From positions 4,288,220 through 4,352,219 of the forward strand of contig JADCRB010000046.1 in assembly GCA_021464245.1 (NCBI GenBank): a DNA stretch of 64,000 nt. The letters are read 5' to 3'. The stretch comes from Carallia brachiata (taxonomy: Eukaryota; Streptophyta; Magnoliopsida; Malpighiales; Rhizophoraceae). A program made the translations under genes and the position numbers. The notes beneath the pieces were generated by a model. It made no database searches. It had not been told where the DNA came from and saw only the letters and a program-made list of their open reading frames with translations. Shown in pieces: positions 36,681-47,750 of the stretch; positions within the stretch are counted from its first letter, which is position 1; each line of letters starts with the position of its first letter.

Positions 36681-37703
36681 TCATTGCCTAAAACTGTGAC
36701 TTTGAGTCTGACAAAAAAAACTGTGACTTTGAGAATTTTAATTCTTAGCTGCTATATCCTAAGTTAATTAAGCAAAATATATCAAACATAAGTCCCGCCT
36801 TACGATGGGCGCTCACCAATTACGTCTGCTGGGTACATTCAATTCCGCTAAATGCATGCATGCATGGCTCCACAAGTTTGGTTGCTAAGGTGGAAAGTGT
36901 AGGTGTACTTGTTAGACGACATAAATGTATAAAAAAGTATGGCCTGACCTCAAGAATCAGCCATATGTCATCCTTATCGTGGGCTTATTTTATAAAAAAA
37001 ATTTTAAAAAAGAATTAAGTAATAATATTTAAATAATAATAAAATAATATGAGTTATTGAATAATTAAAATTAAAAATTAAATAAATAAATTGTTAAATT
37101 TCGTTAGATAAATTACGTGATTACTTTATTATTATTTAAAATTAAATTAAATAATGAATATCATAAAAATTCTGTTTTAAGTATTTTTTTCTTTCGAAAC
37201 AATGTTTTCGCTGGGCAACTACCACAGCAAAATATACAATTAGATGTAAAATAATGTGCAACCCAGATATTATTGAACATTTTCATAATTTGTTGCATAT
37301 TTTATGTTGACCGTAACATGTTTTGTTGTGCTAATTACAAGTTGGCACAAAATTTAAAATTTTTTTAAAAAAATTCAAAGTATTATTTTTTTATCGATTG
37401 GTGCCACAGTGTGATGACCCTTCTCAGACTGATTCCCATGCTATATAATTGCACTCGCCATAAAATAGTTGGAAACTCGTAAAAGGCCACGAGGCTCCAT
37501 TAATTGGACATTTTCAAACAAATAATAATAAAAAAATTACTTAGACATACTTTGTGACGTGCACAGAAAAAATCAGTTAATTAATAATTTATTTTTTAAT
37601 TTTTTAATTTAATATATTTTTTATTATTTAATAATTTAAAATATCATATAGCTACTGCACTCTTACGCCACAAAACATGATTTTTCAAAAAAGATAAAAG
37701 GCG
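36681..37703. other. AT-rich intergenic DNA, no gene seen
   Basis: A 17-bp direct repeat, AAAACTGTGACTTTGAG, occurs near 36690 and 36717. Otherwise nothing beyond AT-rich sequence. Confidence 0.4.
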
Positions 37704-38012
37704 GGATAACCATCATTTAAGGCCTAAATGTTTGAATTTTTTTTACTGTTTGAGGTCTAAATCTTTTAAGTTTTCTATTTAAGGCCTATACCTTTATTTT
37801 TTATTCTATTCAAGTCTTTTTTTATAATTTACCGTTAATTTTCCGTTAAATCAAACGGATACAGTACAAAATTAACGGAAAAGTTAACGGTTTGGTTACA
37901 AAAGGACTTGAATAGAATAAAAATAAAGATATAGATTTTAAATAGAAAACTTAAAAAATTTAAGTTTCAAATAAAAAAAATTCAAACGTTTAAACTTAAA
38001 TGATGGTTATCC
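37704..38012. mobile_element. Foldback MITE with near full-length inverted repeat
   Basis: The element starts GGATAACCATCATTTAAG and ends with the reverse complement CTTAAATGATGGTTATCC. The palindrome continues with few mismatches to a centre near 37855 (CCGTTAATTTTCCGTTAA against TTAACGGAAAAGTTAACGG). RNA from it would form a hairpin of about 150 bp. No clear target-site duplication was seen, so the superfamily is open. Confidence 0.75.
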
Positions 38013-38195
38013 TAGGCACGTTACAACTACTGCTCGGGGCCAGTGAAACGTACCAACTTTGTCAGTCGTTTATTGTACGTATGTCCAACATAATTGAGGA
38101 AGTTGTTTGGCTTCGTGGAAATTTCTCCTCAAAAGTCAATCGAATTCTGTCGTGAGGTCCAAAGAAGTACGTTCTTTCAAAACATTCAAGCTTTA

Positions 38196-38549
38196 GGGCG
38201 TGTTTGGTATACAAGAAAAAAATTATGATTATTATAATATATATTTTTTATATTTTTTTTCTCACTTTTTATATTATTCTAAATAATTTTATTTTTTTTT
38301 CTACTTTTTCTCTTACAAATTACTATTTATTTTTTCTTTTACCATACTTTCTTTCTCTTTATTTTCCTATCACTCCAAATAATTTTATTTTCTCTCCAAT
38401 TTTTCTCTCACAAATTACTATTTACTTTTTCTTTCACCATACTTTCGTTCTCTTCATTTTCTCTACTACTACAAATAATTTTATTTTCTCTTTATTTTAT
38501 TTTATTTTCTCTTCCTTTTCTTACCCTTCTACTCACTCCAAACACACTC
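38196..38549. mobile_element. Tourist-like (PIF/Harbinger) MITE with TTA duplication
   Basis: A 354-bp element with termini GGGCGTGTTTGG and CCAAACACACTC (10 of 12 bases complementary), flanked by TTA at 38193-38195 and 38550-38552, the usual PIF/Harbinger duplication. Inside, a T-rich unit of about 95 bp starting AAATAATTTTAT repeats at 38281, 38377 and partly 38472. The 128-residue plus-strand frame over it is a by-product of the simple sequence. Confidence 0.75.
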
Positions 38550-38552
38550 TTA

Positions 38553-40299
38553 ATGTGTCAAATAATCCCTCAAAAAGATTAACAGGTTGAAAACTTAAAA
38601 CAAAAAAACTGAAAAAAAATTCCCTGTATGAATGAATTTATAACCATTGAATTAAGATTGTTACTCATTCATGTTGATTCCACTTGAACCGGTTCTGTAC
38701 TCGTTTAAACGTGATGCACATTAGCTGGATCAGCGTTGAAGTAATAATGTTGAAAAATGAATCTGTAAAGGAAAGAATAAATGGAGAAAATAAATCATCA
38801 CAGCTCACGGTTCTATAAAATTAAACCAGGAAAAATATACAGGAGAGAGCGGGGGAAAAAAAAAAGGTACGAGTAAGCTAATGTTAAAGGTGAAGTTGAG
38901 GGGTTAGACCACTTAGGACCTTATTAGGTCTACTAAGCAATGGACTGAGTTAACGTAGTGGAAATAAAATAAATAATAATATTATTTTATAAAATTTAAA
39001 TTTAAATTTAAATAAATATTATAATAAAATTTAAAATATAAAATATTATATAAAATTTATTTAAAAAAATTTCTTTGAGAATTATACTAAGTATATTCTA
39101 TTATCGTTACAAACATTTCAGGACAAGTCAAGTCATATGCTGCATTTTTTCAGTGTTGCTAGTACACTTGTGGGTGCCACAGTCTCTCTCCCTGTCTCTT
39201 TCCCTTGTCCCTCTCCCTGCCTTATCACAAGCTTGCGTCAAAGTTTGGTTTAGTGAAATTTCCTGGAAAAAATGCGAAGACATTTTTCGTACTCGCAATT
39301 TTTCTTTAGCGGTCTGCTTGGAAAACATATTTTGGTCCATTACTAGTTGTCTCAGTCATAGCCAGCCTAGTTGTTTAAATAAAAGGACACGGGCTAGGAA
39401 AAATGCACAATGAATGGGGATCGTGATCGTCATGATGTACACACAAAAGGGGGGGAAAAAAATACAAAGACAGTTGACTGTTGAGCCATATTACCATAAC
39501 GTTTTGATCATATTTGCCCTCGAGTCAATTTAAAAAAATGTGGTTGGGGTACATATTTAAAAAAAATATGTCAAAAAAATCAATTTAAAATAAGGATTAA
39601 TGGTAGTTCGGGTACATTTTAATTTCACATTTTCCTGTGGTTAATTGAAATTTGGACATGGGCCTCTGGTTTAGAAAAGAAAAAGATTGTTATGGAAATG
39701 TAAATCACAAAGCCAACCACTAACCACCACACCCATGCATATTATTTCAATTGGTAAAAAAAAAAAAAGCAAGGGTAGAAAATAAATTCAGAGAAAAAAA
39801 AAACGATAACATGCCCAATTTTGTTCAAGCTACAGAAAAATTAATGTTAAGTGGACTAGTTAAAAATGACAAACAAAATGGAATTCATACAATAATTTAA
39901 ATATTAGTTTAATCGTATAGAAACGAATTAATTGAGAAAACTAAAACAAACTATTATTTTATTTTATAAATTAAAGACGGAAAAAGGCTTTTTTAAAATT
40001 TTAAAGATGGAAAAAAATTAACAAAACAAAGAATTATCGGTGCGTTCGTTTTTGAGATAGATAAAATAATACTGACTATATGTCAACTATTTTACCTTAA
40101 TGTATGCTTAATTGGTTAATAAGATAAGTATAAGATATCAGCGTGAACTTACTATCACATGAATATGAAATAACATTGACCTATCACATGGGGTAATGTT
40201 GACAATTTATACATTAACTATTATACTTTCCTAATATTTGCTCTTTTTTTTCTTTGTTTCATTTTTTTTTATTTATGGACCAAATTAATACGATCTAGA
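38553..40299. other. Intergenic DNA, no gene seen
   Basis: AT-rich with scattered less biased stretches. The frame at 39075-39413 has no recognised domain. Nothing here could be tied to a known element. Confidence 0.4.
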
Positions 40300-41045
40300 T
40301 CATAATTACGACTTCGACCAGCCATCTGAACTCTCCCTCGAGGAGCTATTTTAGAGAAGATTATGTAGTGACGATTATTTGGTGATTTGCTATAATAACA
40401 GTGATGTTTTTGAACAATCAACGATCTTCTTTATTTATAACACCACTTGCCTTTTATAGGCTACAATCACAGATGCCACCAACGTAGTGGGGAAAAACTG
40501 CTACTAACAACATCCTAGAATTTTTAATTCAGTGGGAGAGAATACAGCTTTCTGAAGCTGAGTGGGTTCAAGCTTGGAAATTCCATCAAGATTTCCCTAA
40601 TTCTGAGCTTCCTTTAGGACAAGGAATATCTTCAGGGGGAAGAAATGTTACAATCTTTGTGGTCCCTTTATTTTCGTTCCCAATTCTGGAGGAAGTTGCT
40701 TTGTTATTGCTTTGTGGTGTCTCTAAATTCCTACTTCCATGTGTCATTGTTGTTGTAGAAGAAAGTGGTAGATAAAGCTGTGAGATTAGATTCTGGGATA
40801 GTGGGTTTAGTGGAGTCAGTTATTTTAGGAAGTTGTTAGTAGCAGTTTTTTCCCATTACGTTGGTGGCATCTGTGATTGTAGCCTATAAAAGGCAAGTGG
40901 TGTTGTAAATAAAGGGAATCGTTTATTGTTCAAAAACACTACTGTTATTATAACAAATTACTAAATAATCGTCACTACATAATCTTCTCCAAAATAGCTC
41001 CTCGATGGAGAGTTTGAATGGCTGGTCGAGGTCGTGGTAATGATT
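40300..41045 (+). mobile_element. Ty3/gypsy remnant with LTR-plus-leader segments in inverted orientation
   Basis: Two arms of about 210-215 bp (40300-40512 and 40833-41042) are reverse complements, near 90 percent alike by eye. Read on the plus strand, the right arm begins TGTTAGTAGCAG, has TATAAAAGG and AATAAA, and ends in a leader with ATGGCTGGTCGAGGTCG (MAGRGRGND), apparently a gag start. The left arm is the same unit inverted. The spacer encodes the C-terminal end of a gypsy polyprotein. The order pol end, LTR, gag start resembles a one-LTR circle junction rather than a normal insertion. No primer-binding site was recognised. Confidence 0.65.
40530..40775 (+). pseudogene. Fragment of gypsy polyprotein C-terminus
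   Basis: An open stretch of 81 codons plus stop starting QWERIQLSEAEWVQAWKFH, then DFPNSELPLGQG and SGGRNVT. This pattern (QW..., EA.W, FP, then a GG-NVT ending) is the extreme C-terminus of plant Ty3/gypsy polyproteins after the integrase chromodomain-like region. No protease, reverse transcriptase or integrase core accompanies it, so it is a non-functional relic. Confidence 0.6.
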
Positions 41046-41144
41046 AAAAAATATTTTTTTTATCTTATATATAAAAAAAAAAAGAAAATTTACAAAACTC
41101 TTATTAAAAGTTAGGCTTAAAAGTGAATTTTACTCATTTTGATC

Positions 41145-42395
41145 TTCCTTAAATGCAGCCCACAATTTTTTTTTTTAATTTAACCTTAAATGTTAATTTC
41201 TTTAGTAAAATTCAACCCTTAGATTAAATTTTCTGTTAAATACGCTTATGTGGCAACAAATAACATAACACGCCATTGTTCTCAGATAGGAGATAGGTCT
41301 AGTATGCCACGTCGGCACAACCTACCGACATGGCAAGTTTGTTTTTCTTGTTATTTGGTTTAAAAAATTAAAAATTTATGTAATTTGTTTTTAAGTAAAA
41401 TTAAATAAAGATAAAAATAAAACTATTAAACATAAATATAAGAATGTGATTGGATAGTAAGAAATTGAATAAAAAGTGAATAGAAAAGAAAATGAATAAA
41501 AAATAATATAATAATAATAATATTATTATGATTGATAAAAAATAATAATTAAAAAATTATGAGAAAGAAAATAAATAATAATTTATAAAAAAATAGAAGA
41601 TAATTATTTGAATTATTAAAAAATGAATAAAAAAATAAATAATTTTTTCATTTTTATTTCTTTTTCAATAGAATTTTGCCAATTATAGTGTAAATGCAAT
41701 CTTGACGCACCGTCGGCACCGACGCCACCACCATCACCGGAACATAGATCCGTACACAATGAATTGTTGCGCTTTCAGGTGCCTTCAATAACGATGAAAC
41801 AAGCAACTAAAGAAAGCACGATTACGCTGATTATAGAATGGATGAGTCAATTCCTAGGTGGTCTCTGGCCTCTTCGGTGGAAGGGCAATCTCGCCGAAGC
41901 AGAAGGTTTCCTCGGCATTTTCAGCATCTTTCAGACATTTTCTTGGCGCGTGGCTAGCGGGGAGAGTAGATCGGCGTGCAATAAATTCGAAAATGGATGC
42001 TCTGGTCACCGTCGTCAACCGGACACCGGCGCGTGCAGAAATTCTACCTCCCGGAGCAGCAATCTTTTCCGGTTACGCCGACGCCAACCAGAGCGGGTTT
42101 AGTTTCATGTTTAATAATAATTTTGTTTTTATCTTCATTTAATCGGAATTTTAAAACAAATTACATAAATTTTTAATTTTTTTTCATCCGAATAACAAAA
42201 AAACTTATCATGTCGGCAGTTGTGTTGACGTGACATATTGACGGATTCAAAGATAATAATGTATCATGTCACTTGATGTTACATATGAGTCCTGAATGAA
42301 AAATTTAATAAAATAATTGAATTTTATTAACGAAATTAACATTTAAAACTAAATTTAAAAACAAAACGGTTGTAAGTTAGATTTAAGAAAGAAAA
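41145..42395. mobile_element. Mutator-like element with long degenerate TIRs and captured DNA
   Basis: The left arm (about 41145-41435) and right arm (about 42105-42395) are imperfect reverse complements with gaps. Matching landmarks are AAATGTTAATTTC, CACGTCGGCACAACCTACCGACATG against CACGTCAACACAACTGCCGACATG, and AAAAATTTATGTAATTTGTTTT. Between them lie an AT-rich MITE-like insert (41445-41660) and a much GC-richer block (41690-42105) with open frames on both strands. Long TIRs around foreign-looking DNA are the layout of Pack-MULEs. No transposase is present. The captured gene was not recognised, and target-site duplications were not found. Confidence 0.5.
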
Positions 42396-42999
42396 ATGGA
42401 AGGAAAAAGATTTTTTATTTATTTTTTTATTTATTTTTTTATTAATTTAAATAATTAATTTTTATCTTTTATCTTATAAATTACTATTTATTTTCTTTCT
42501 CATAATTTTCTAATCATTACTTTTTATTAATTATAATATCATCATTACTGTACTATTTTTTATTATTCAATCACACTCTAAAAGTTATGTGCAAGATGCT
42601 CAATTTTTAAAAATATTTTTATATAAACTTAAAAATTTATAAGAAGTATAAAGTGTAAAATAAATATTAATTTTATCACATAATTTTAATTATTTTAATA
42701 AAAAATCTTAAAATTAATAATAAATATAAACTAATTATCTCTAAAAATAAAAAAATATTTTAATATATAGTACTATTTTATCCTAAATTCTCTAACATTA
42801 GGATAAAATAATTATTATATGGTACTTATTAATTATACTCTTTTTTTTAGTGAGTGAAATAAAAATCCTCTTATTCTGTACTTATTTGATGCTATCAAAA
42901 TGTAGTATCACTAACTTATTTTATATAATATATTTATATTATTATACACTATAATATACTAACTCAATCTGCACACTAAACGCATCATGTGTGCTTAGA
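42396..42999. other. AT-rich intergenic DNA with MITE-like sequence
   Basis: 42400-42590 ends CAATCACACTCTAAAAG and shares AAATTACTATTTATTTTCTTTC with the Tourist-like MITE at 38.2 kb and, inverted, with 41445-41660. The remainder up to the OXA1 promoter shows no feature. Confidence 0.4.
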
Positions 43000-43555
43000 G
43001 GAAAATGGGCCTAATCGATTGAATCAAAGCGGGCAACAATTCGGCCCATTCAAAACCGGATCGAGCCCATAAAAAGGCATCATCAATTACCCACAGTAAA
43101 TCATAACCCCTGCCTAAACCCTAATCGATCATCCGCCCCTGCTCTGTTCTGCAGTCTTTCTTTCATTCAATCTTTGGAGGCAGATGAGATGAAAATCACG
43201 TACTGGTAAATTTTTTTTTAATTCCTTATTTCCTTCCATTTATTTATTTCTTTAAAATAAGTTGGGTTCTCTGTATTTAACGTTCTAATTTCCTTCCATA
43301 ATTTATATTCGTTGGTTCCATTCATTTCGGGACTTATTTTTGCTGTCCAAAGATGTAATTTATTTTTGTTTTTCGATTATATATATATATATATTGTGTT
43401 GGATTCTGCAGAATTAAATTCTCCAGTCGATGTTTAAATTCAAAATGGTAGCGGTGGAGATCAAATTGGCTACAAGTGGCATTTAGCTATTGGAACAAGA
43501 ATTAGCTGTTGTTTATTTTTTCTGGGAGAAAAGAGGGAAATTTTGTAATATATCA
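43000..43555 (+). promoter_or_regulatory. OXA1 promoter, leader and probable 5' UTR intron
   Basis: TGGGCC (43006-43011), GGCCCA (43043-43048) and the telo-box AAACCCTAA (43116-43124) precede the gene, a combination typical of plant genes for organelle biogenesis and translation. A leader exon appears to end TACTG|GTAAAT near 43205. A probable acceptor TTCTGCAG lies near 43411, giving a leader intron of about 200 bp with a TA repeat at 43379-43395. Confidence 0.55.
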
Positions 43556-46500
43556 ATGGCTTATATTCGTAGTCTTGCCACTAGATCCAGCCTAGTTAGT
43601 CGGAGGTTCCGTGCCTCTTTTAGTTACATTCAACACGAGGATGATCAGAGACGTAACTCGATCGCGGATGAAGGAGCGTGTCAAAGGCAAGGAATTAGTA
43701 ATTACATACAACATAGGTCTTTTGGAACGAGGTTTAACACTTCAGCTGGAGCCAGTGCTGTTTTCTGCGATAGAATTTGCTCGCATTTGTCATTTTCGGC
43801 TGGTGCCAGTGCATCTTTTCTGCGGTACATGTCAACAACGACCACCAGTGCGGATAAGATTGATGTTGCGGATGTGCTCGCTGATAGTGCGGATATCCTG
43901 GCTGATACTGCTGTGCAGACTGTTGTTAACCAGGCCTCTGCAGCAAATGAAGTTGCTATTGCTGCTGCTGATTCTTTCTTTCCTATTGCAGCCCTCCAAC
44001 ATTTCATTGATGCAGTGCATTCAGTCTTTGGGTTGAACTGGTAACTAGACTCTTAATTGCGCGTTTTTTTATTACAATGATCTGAAATTTCGACCAAGTA
44101 CTTACAAATGAATTTGTTTCCCTTCCCCATAAATTTGTTCTACTTGCAATCATATGCATTTGACATATTAATCTGAAGGAACTTTTTACAATATTATATT
44201 CCTTCTATGTACTAGATTACACTACTAGATTTCTGTCTTTGTATGCTTCATAGAATGCGCTAGATGAACTGGAGTAAATTTTCGAAGAAGGAAGAAAAAT
44301 GTCTTAATCTAGCTGGTGAAATGTGTAATCAGGAACTGGTTGCCAGACTGGCAGTGGGTGTTGATATTTAGCAGCTTGAATTTTCAACCATCTGCTCTCA
44401 AGGCTCTGCAAGAATTGAATTAGTTGAACATTATTCTTCCCTCTAATAACGATAACTGGTCAGGATGACTGAGCACTAACACACCATCTCCCTCTGTTAG
44501 GGCTGTGGATTCGTTGAGAGATTGACTTTGAAGAGAAGTAAGCATAAAGATGTCACAGATGATGGGGGCCTCATCTATTTGACATGGACATAATTTATAT
44601 GGGACCAACCCTTGTACATTTACTTTTTGCTTTTCTGTGACTTGCATTACATAGTTACTTATTCAAAGGATGAAACTTGAGTGCATGCACGGCAACAGTG
44701 TTTAGCAATGTGGTTTGGGGTTCAAACTCCAAAAAATTGGCAATTCATGGATTTTGTTATAAATACATTTGAAGAATATATGATATACCATAACTTGTTG
44801 GTTCACTTTACCTTGTAGCAGTCTTCTTCTTCTTCCTTCTTTTTTTTGTTCTAATCTTTTGCCTTTTTTTGGTCTCCCAGGTGGGCTGCAATAGCTGTAA
44901 CAACAGTCTTGATAAGAGGGGCAATGGTTCCACTTTTAATAAATCAACTGAAAGCGACCACAAAACTGACTGTATGCTATTGCTTGTCACTTCAATTTGG
45001 CATATTTTGAAATTTTTTTTATTGTTTCCCAAGATGGTATTGAAGGAGCAGAAGGGTGTGCCAAACCAGAGTTCAATTGCAAGTCTTCTGTTTTGTGTCC
45101 ATTTGCCACCAGTATTATGCTGACATAGTAATCTGGTTGTACTTTACAGTTGCGTGAAATTATCATGAGTGATGTACCAAAAAAAGAGAAATTATCATAT
45201 GAGTATAAATTCAGCACATTGGAAATTTCCATTTATCGCGATTAAGCCTGGTTATGCACAACAATGAGCGAAAATCAAGTACAATGGAAATTTCCATTTC
45301 CCTGTGTTGAAGCTAATTTGACCATACCGTTGGTGCAACTAACTTGATCATCCATAAAATTTTTTGTTTTCCTCCTTCTAGACATAATAATTGCAAGCTA
45401 GATCACCCCTAACTCTGTGATTTGCGTGTTATGTGCAGATTATAAGACCGCTTTTGGAGGAAATTAAGCAGAAGGTGCAAGATAGGGTATGATGCCTTAT
45501 CATTAATGATGATATAACACTTCTTGCACTTATAACCTTGTATAGATGCATATTTCATGCCCCTGATCATCTGCATTCTTCATTTCATCACACCTCAATC
45601 CTTTTTGTATCTAAGTTAATAATTTTGTTTTTTCTGGCGAATTTGGCTTTTTTGTTGCCACATTATTTGTGATGTTAGATAAAGTAACAATGGCCATTAT
45701 TGTGCAACTTCGTTTGACCTGTCACTGTGAAAACTTTACTATTCTTCATCTTAAGTTTGGCATTTATTTTTTTCTTTTTTATTGGCCGCCTGACTTCCTC
45801 TTTCCTGATAAGTCCTTTACTGCAGTCTTTGCAGCGTACCCATCTTGAAATGCCTGGGAATGTGTTATTATCTGATGTTCTGTGTTTTATAGCGTCTATT
45901 TAAGTCTTTACCTGGTGCTTGTTGAGTGGCCTTGTTCTACATTTCTCTTGGCCCTAATAAATCTTGTATGAATAAAATTAAGATCCCAATATTTCATCTG
46001 TAGTGCTCCTCTTTTTTGAATTACATGATGGATGCACAAAAGGTTATACACCAGTTCTACTCTGTATAGGACTAATTTCTGTTTTCAAAAAGATGTTGGC
46101 ATTGATTTTGTTTGCTTTACAGGGTATGGATCCTGTTGCTGTGGCTGAAGGTCAGAAAGAAATGCAGAAGCTTTTTAAGGAGTAAGTGCAGTTTCGCATG
46201 CTGGAAGATTTGAAAGACTCTCGACTCTGTTGTTCTTGGCTTTGGTTTTGGTTTTTTATAAATTTTTAGTTTATCATAATTTTCAAATTGCAGACATGGT
46301 GTGAGTCCATTTACTCCATTGAAAGGGCTCTTGATTCAAGGTCCTATATTCGTCAGTTTTTTCCTTGCAGTAAGCTGAACCTCTGTCCTCAATCATACTG
46401 CAGGCAGATACCTGTGTCTTGCAATTGTTCTTCCTAGTTTCCCTTATGTCCTCACACTTTTGTCTTTCAGATTTCAAATATGGTAGAAAAGGTACCATCC

Positions 46501-47750
46501 TTTAAAATGGGTGGAGCATTTTGGTTCATCGATCTCACAACCCCAGATAGCTTATACGTATTGCCAGTGTTGACAGGATTGAGTTTCTTGATAAATGTGG
46601 AGGTAGAAATATTGTCTTTTTGTGCGGAAATTAATTGTTCCTTGGTTACATTATTCTTTCACCATAAGCTGCATCTTGCTAAATTTTATTTGGTTTTAGT
46701 TCTTATTACTGTGGATTTAGTTGACTAAACTATGTCTCTGGCCAGTGCAACATGCAAGAAGGACTGGAAGGAAATCCTGTTGCTGCCACCATGAAGAATG
46801 TTTCAAGGGTTCTTGCTTTTGCTTCAGTTCCTTTGACCATGGGTTTTCCCAAGGTAATCTTGGTGCCTAGTAGCCTATTACATGATATTGTGGGTGATAT
46901 TCATTCTGGAAAATGATAATTTTTTTTTTTAAACCTAGCCTGACATTCTGATGCCAACATCCCGTTCAGGATGTTCACCTTGCACCACTGCATTCATTTC
47001 TTCTCCATCATTTCTTTCAGGAATAATCCATGTCTCCATGATATGCTAAGTTCCTTTAACTGTTGAAAACCAAGATTCCTATGTGGCAAACGGGATAAAG
47101 AGTTACATATTCAACTCTGGCCTTTCATAGCAGGCTCATTTTTTTTTTTTCCTTTTTTTTTTCTGGGTTTATTGCATGGATTGGATGGAAATTCCAGTCT
47201 CTTTCTTAGTTTAGTTTTGAGAACAATTTTCATGGGGCAAGTGATAAACGTCGATTTCTGGTTGTCCTTTCTCAGGCTATATTTTGTTATTGGGTTACAT
47301 CCAACCTGTTTTCACTAACTTATGGGCTTGGTAAGTCTTTCTACTTTCTGAATAACAATTTCTAAGTTAGGGTGCAAATTCAAGAGAACTTGAATTTTGA
47401 ATTTTCTATATGCAACTATGAATTTGTGGCTTTCAGCATCTGACTTGTACTTGCAATTTTCAGTTCTCAGAGTTCCCGGGGTAAAAAAGTTCTTGGGTGT
47501 TCCTGAAATTCCTGTAGCACCACCAACTGCTCCCCCACAACCTGCCTTCAATATGTTTTCAGCATTCAAACAAGCAACAGCGGCAAGAGCAGCGAGGCAG
47601 GAACCTACATTGCCATCACCTGTTGATCCACCAAAGCTTGGAAATCAAAAGATATCTTCATCTTCAGTCATCAGTCAAAGGCTTAGAAGTTTAGAGAAGC
47701 AAGTGAAGGCAGAAAGAAAAACAAGAAGCGATGAAGCCTCGAGAAGTTGA
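43556..47750 (+). CDS. OXA1: Mitochondrial inner-membrane insertase OXA1
   Basis: Nine coding exons: 43556-44040, 44881-44971, 45439-45486, 46123-46181, 46294-46369, 46471-46602, 46746-46853, 47276-47330 and 47464-47750, all phase-consistent, giving 446 aa. OXA1 (YidC/Oxa1/Alb3 family) inserts mitochondrially made and some imported proteins into the inner membrane. The N-terminus (MAYIRSLATRSSLVSRRF) is a basic, serine-rich presequence. AAADSFFPIAALQHFID leads into the first membrane segment (WWAAIAVTTVLIRGAMVPLL, 162-181). Further segments include GLLIQGPIFVSFFLAISNMV, YVLPVLTGLSFLINVE and AIFCYWVTSNLFSLTYGL. The soluble C-tail (352-446) has proline-rich and basic coiled-coil-like parts, as expected for ribosome contact. 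An in-frame ATG at 43490 would bury the presequence, so 43556 is preferred. Confidence 0.94.

Noticed and set aside
38204..38590. 128-codon hydrophobic plus-strand frame
   Set aside because: Lies within the T-rich Tourist-like MITE and reflects its tandem simple sequence.
43611..44036. Long frames overlapping OXA1 exon 1 on both strands
   Set aside because: The chosen frame gives a mitochondrial presequence and continues in phase through eight more exons; the others do not.
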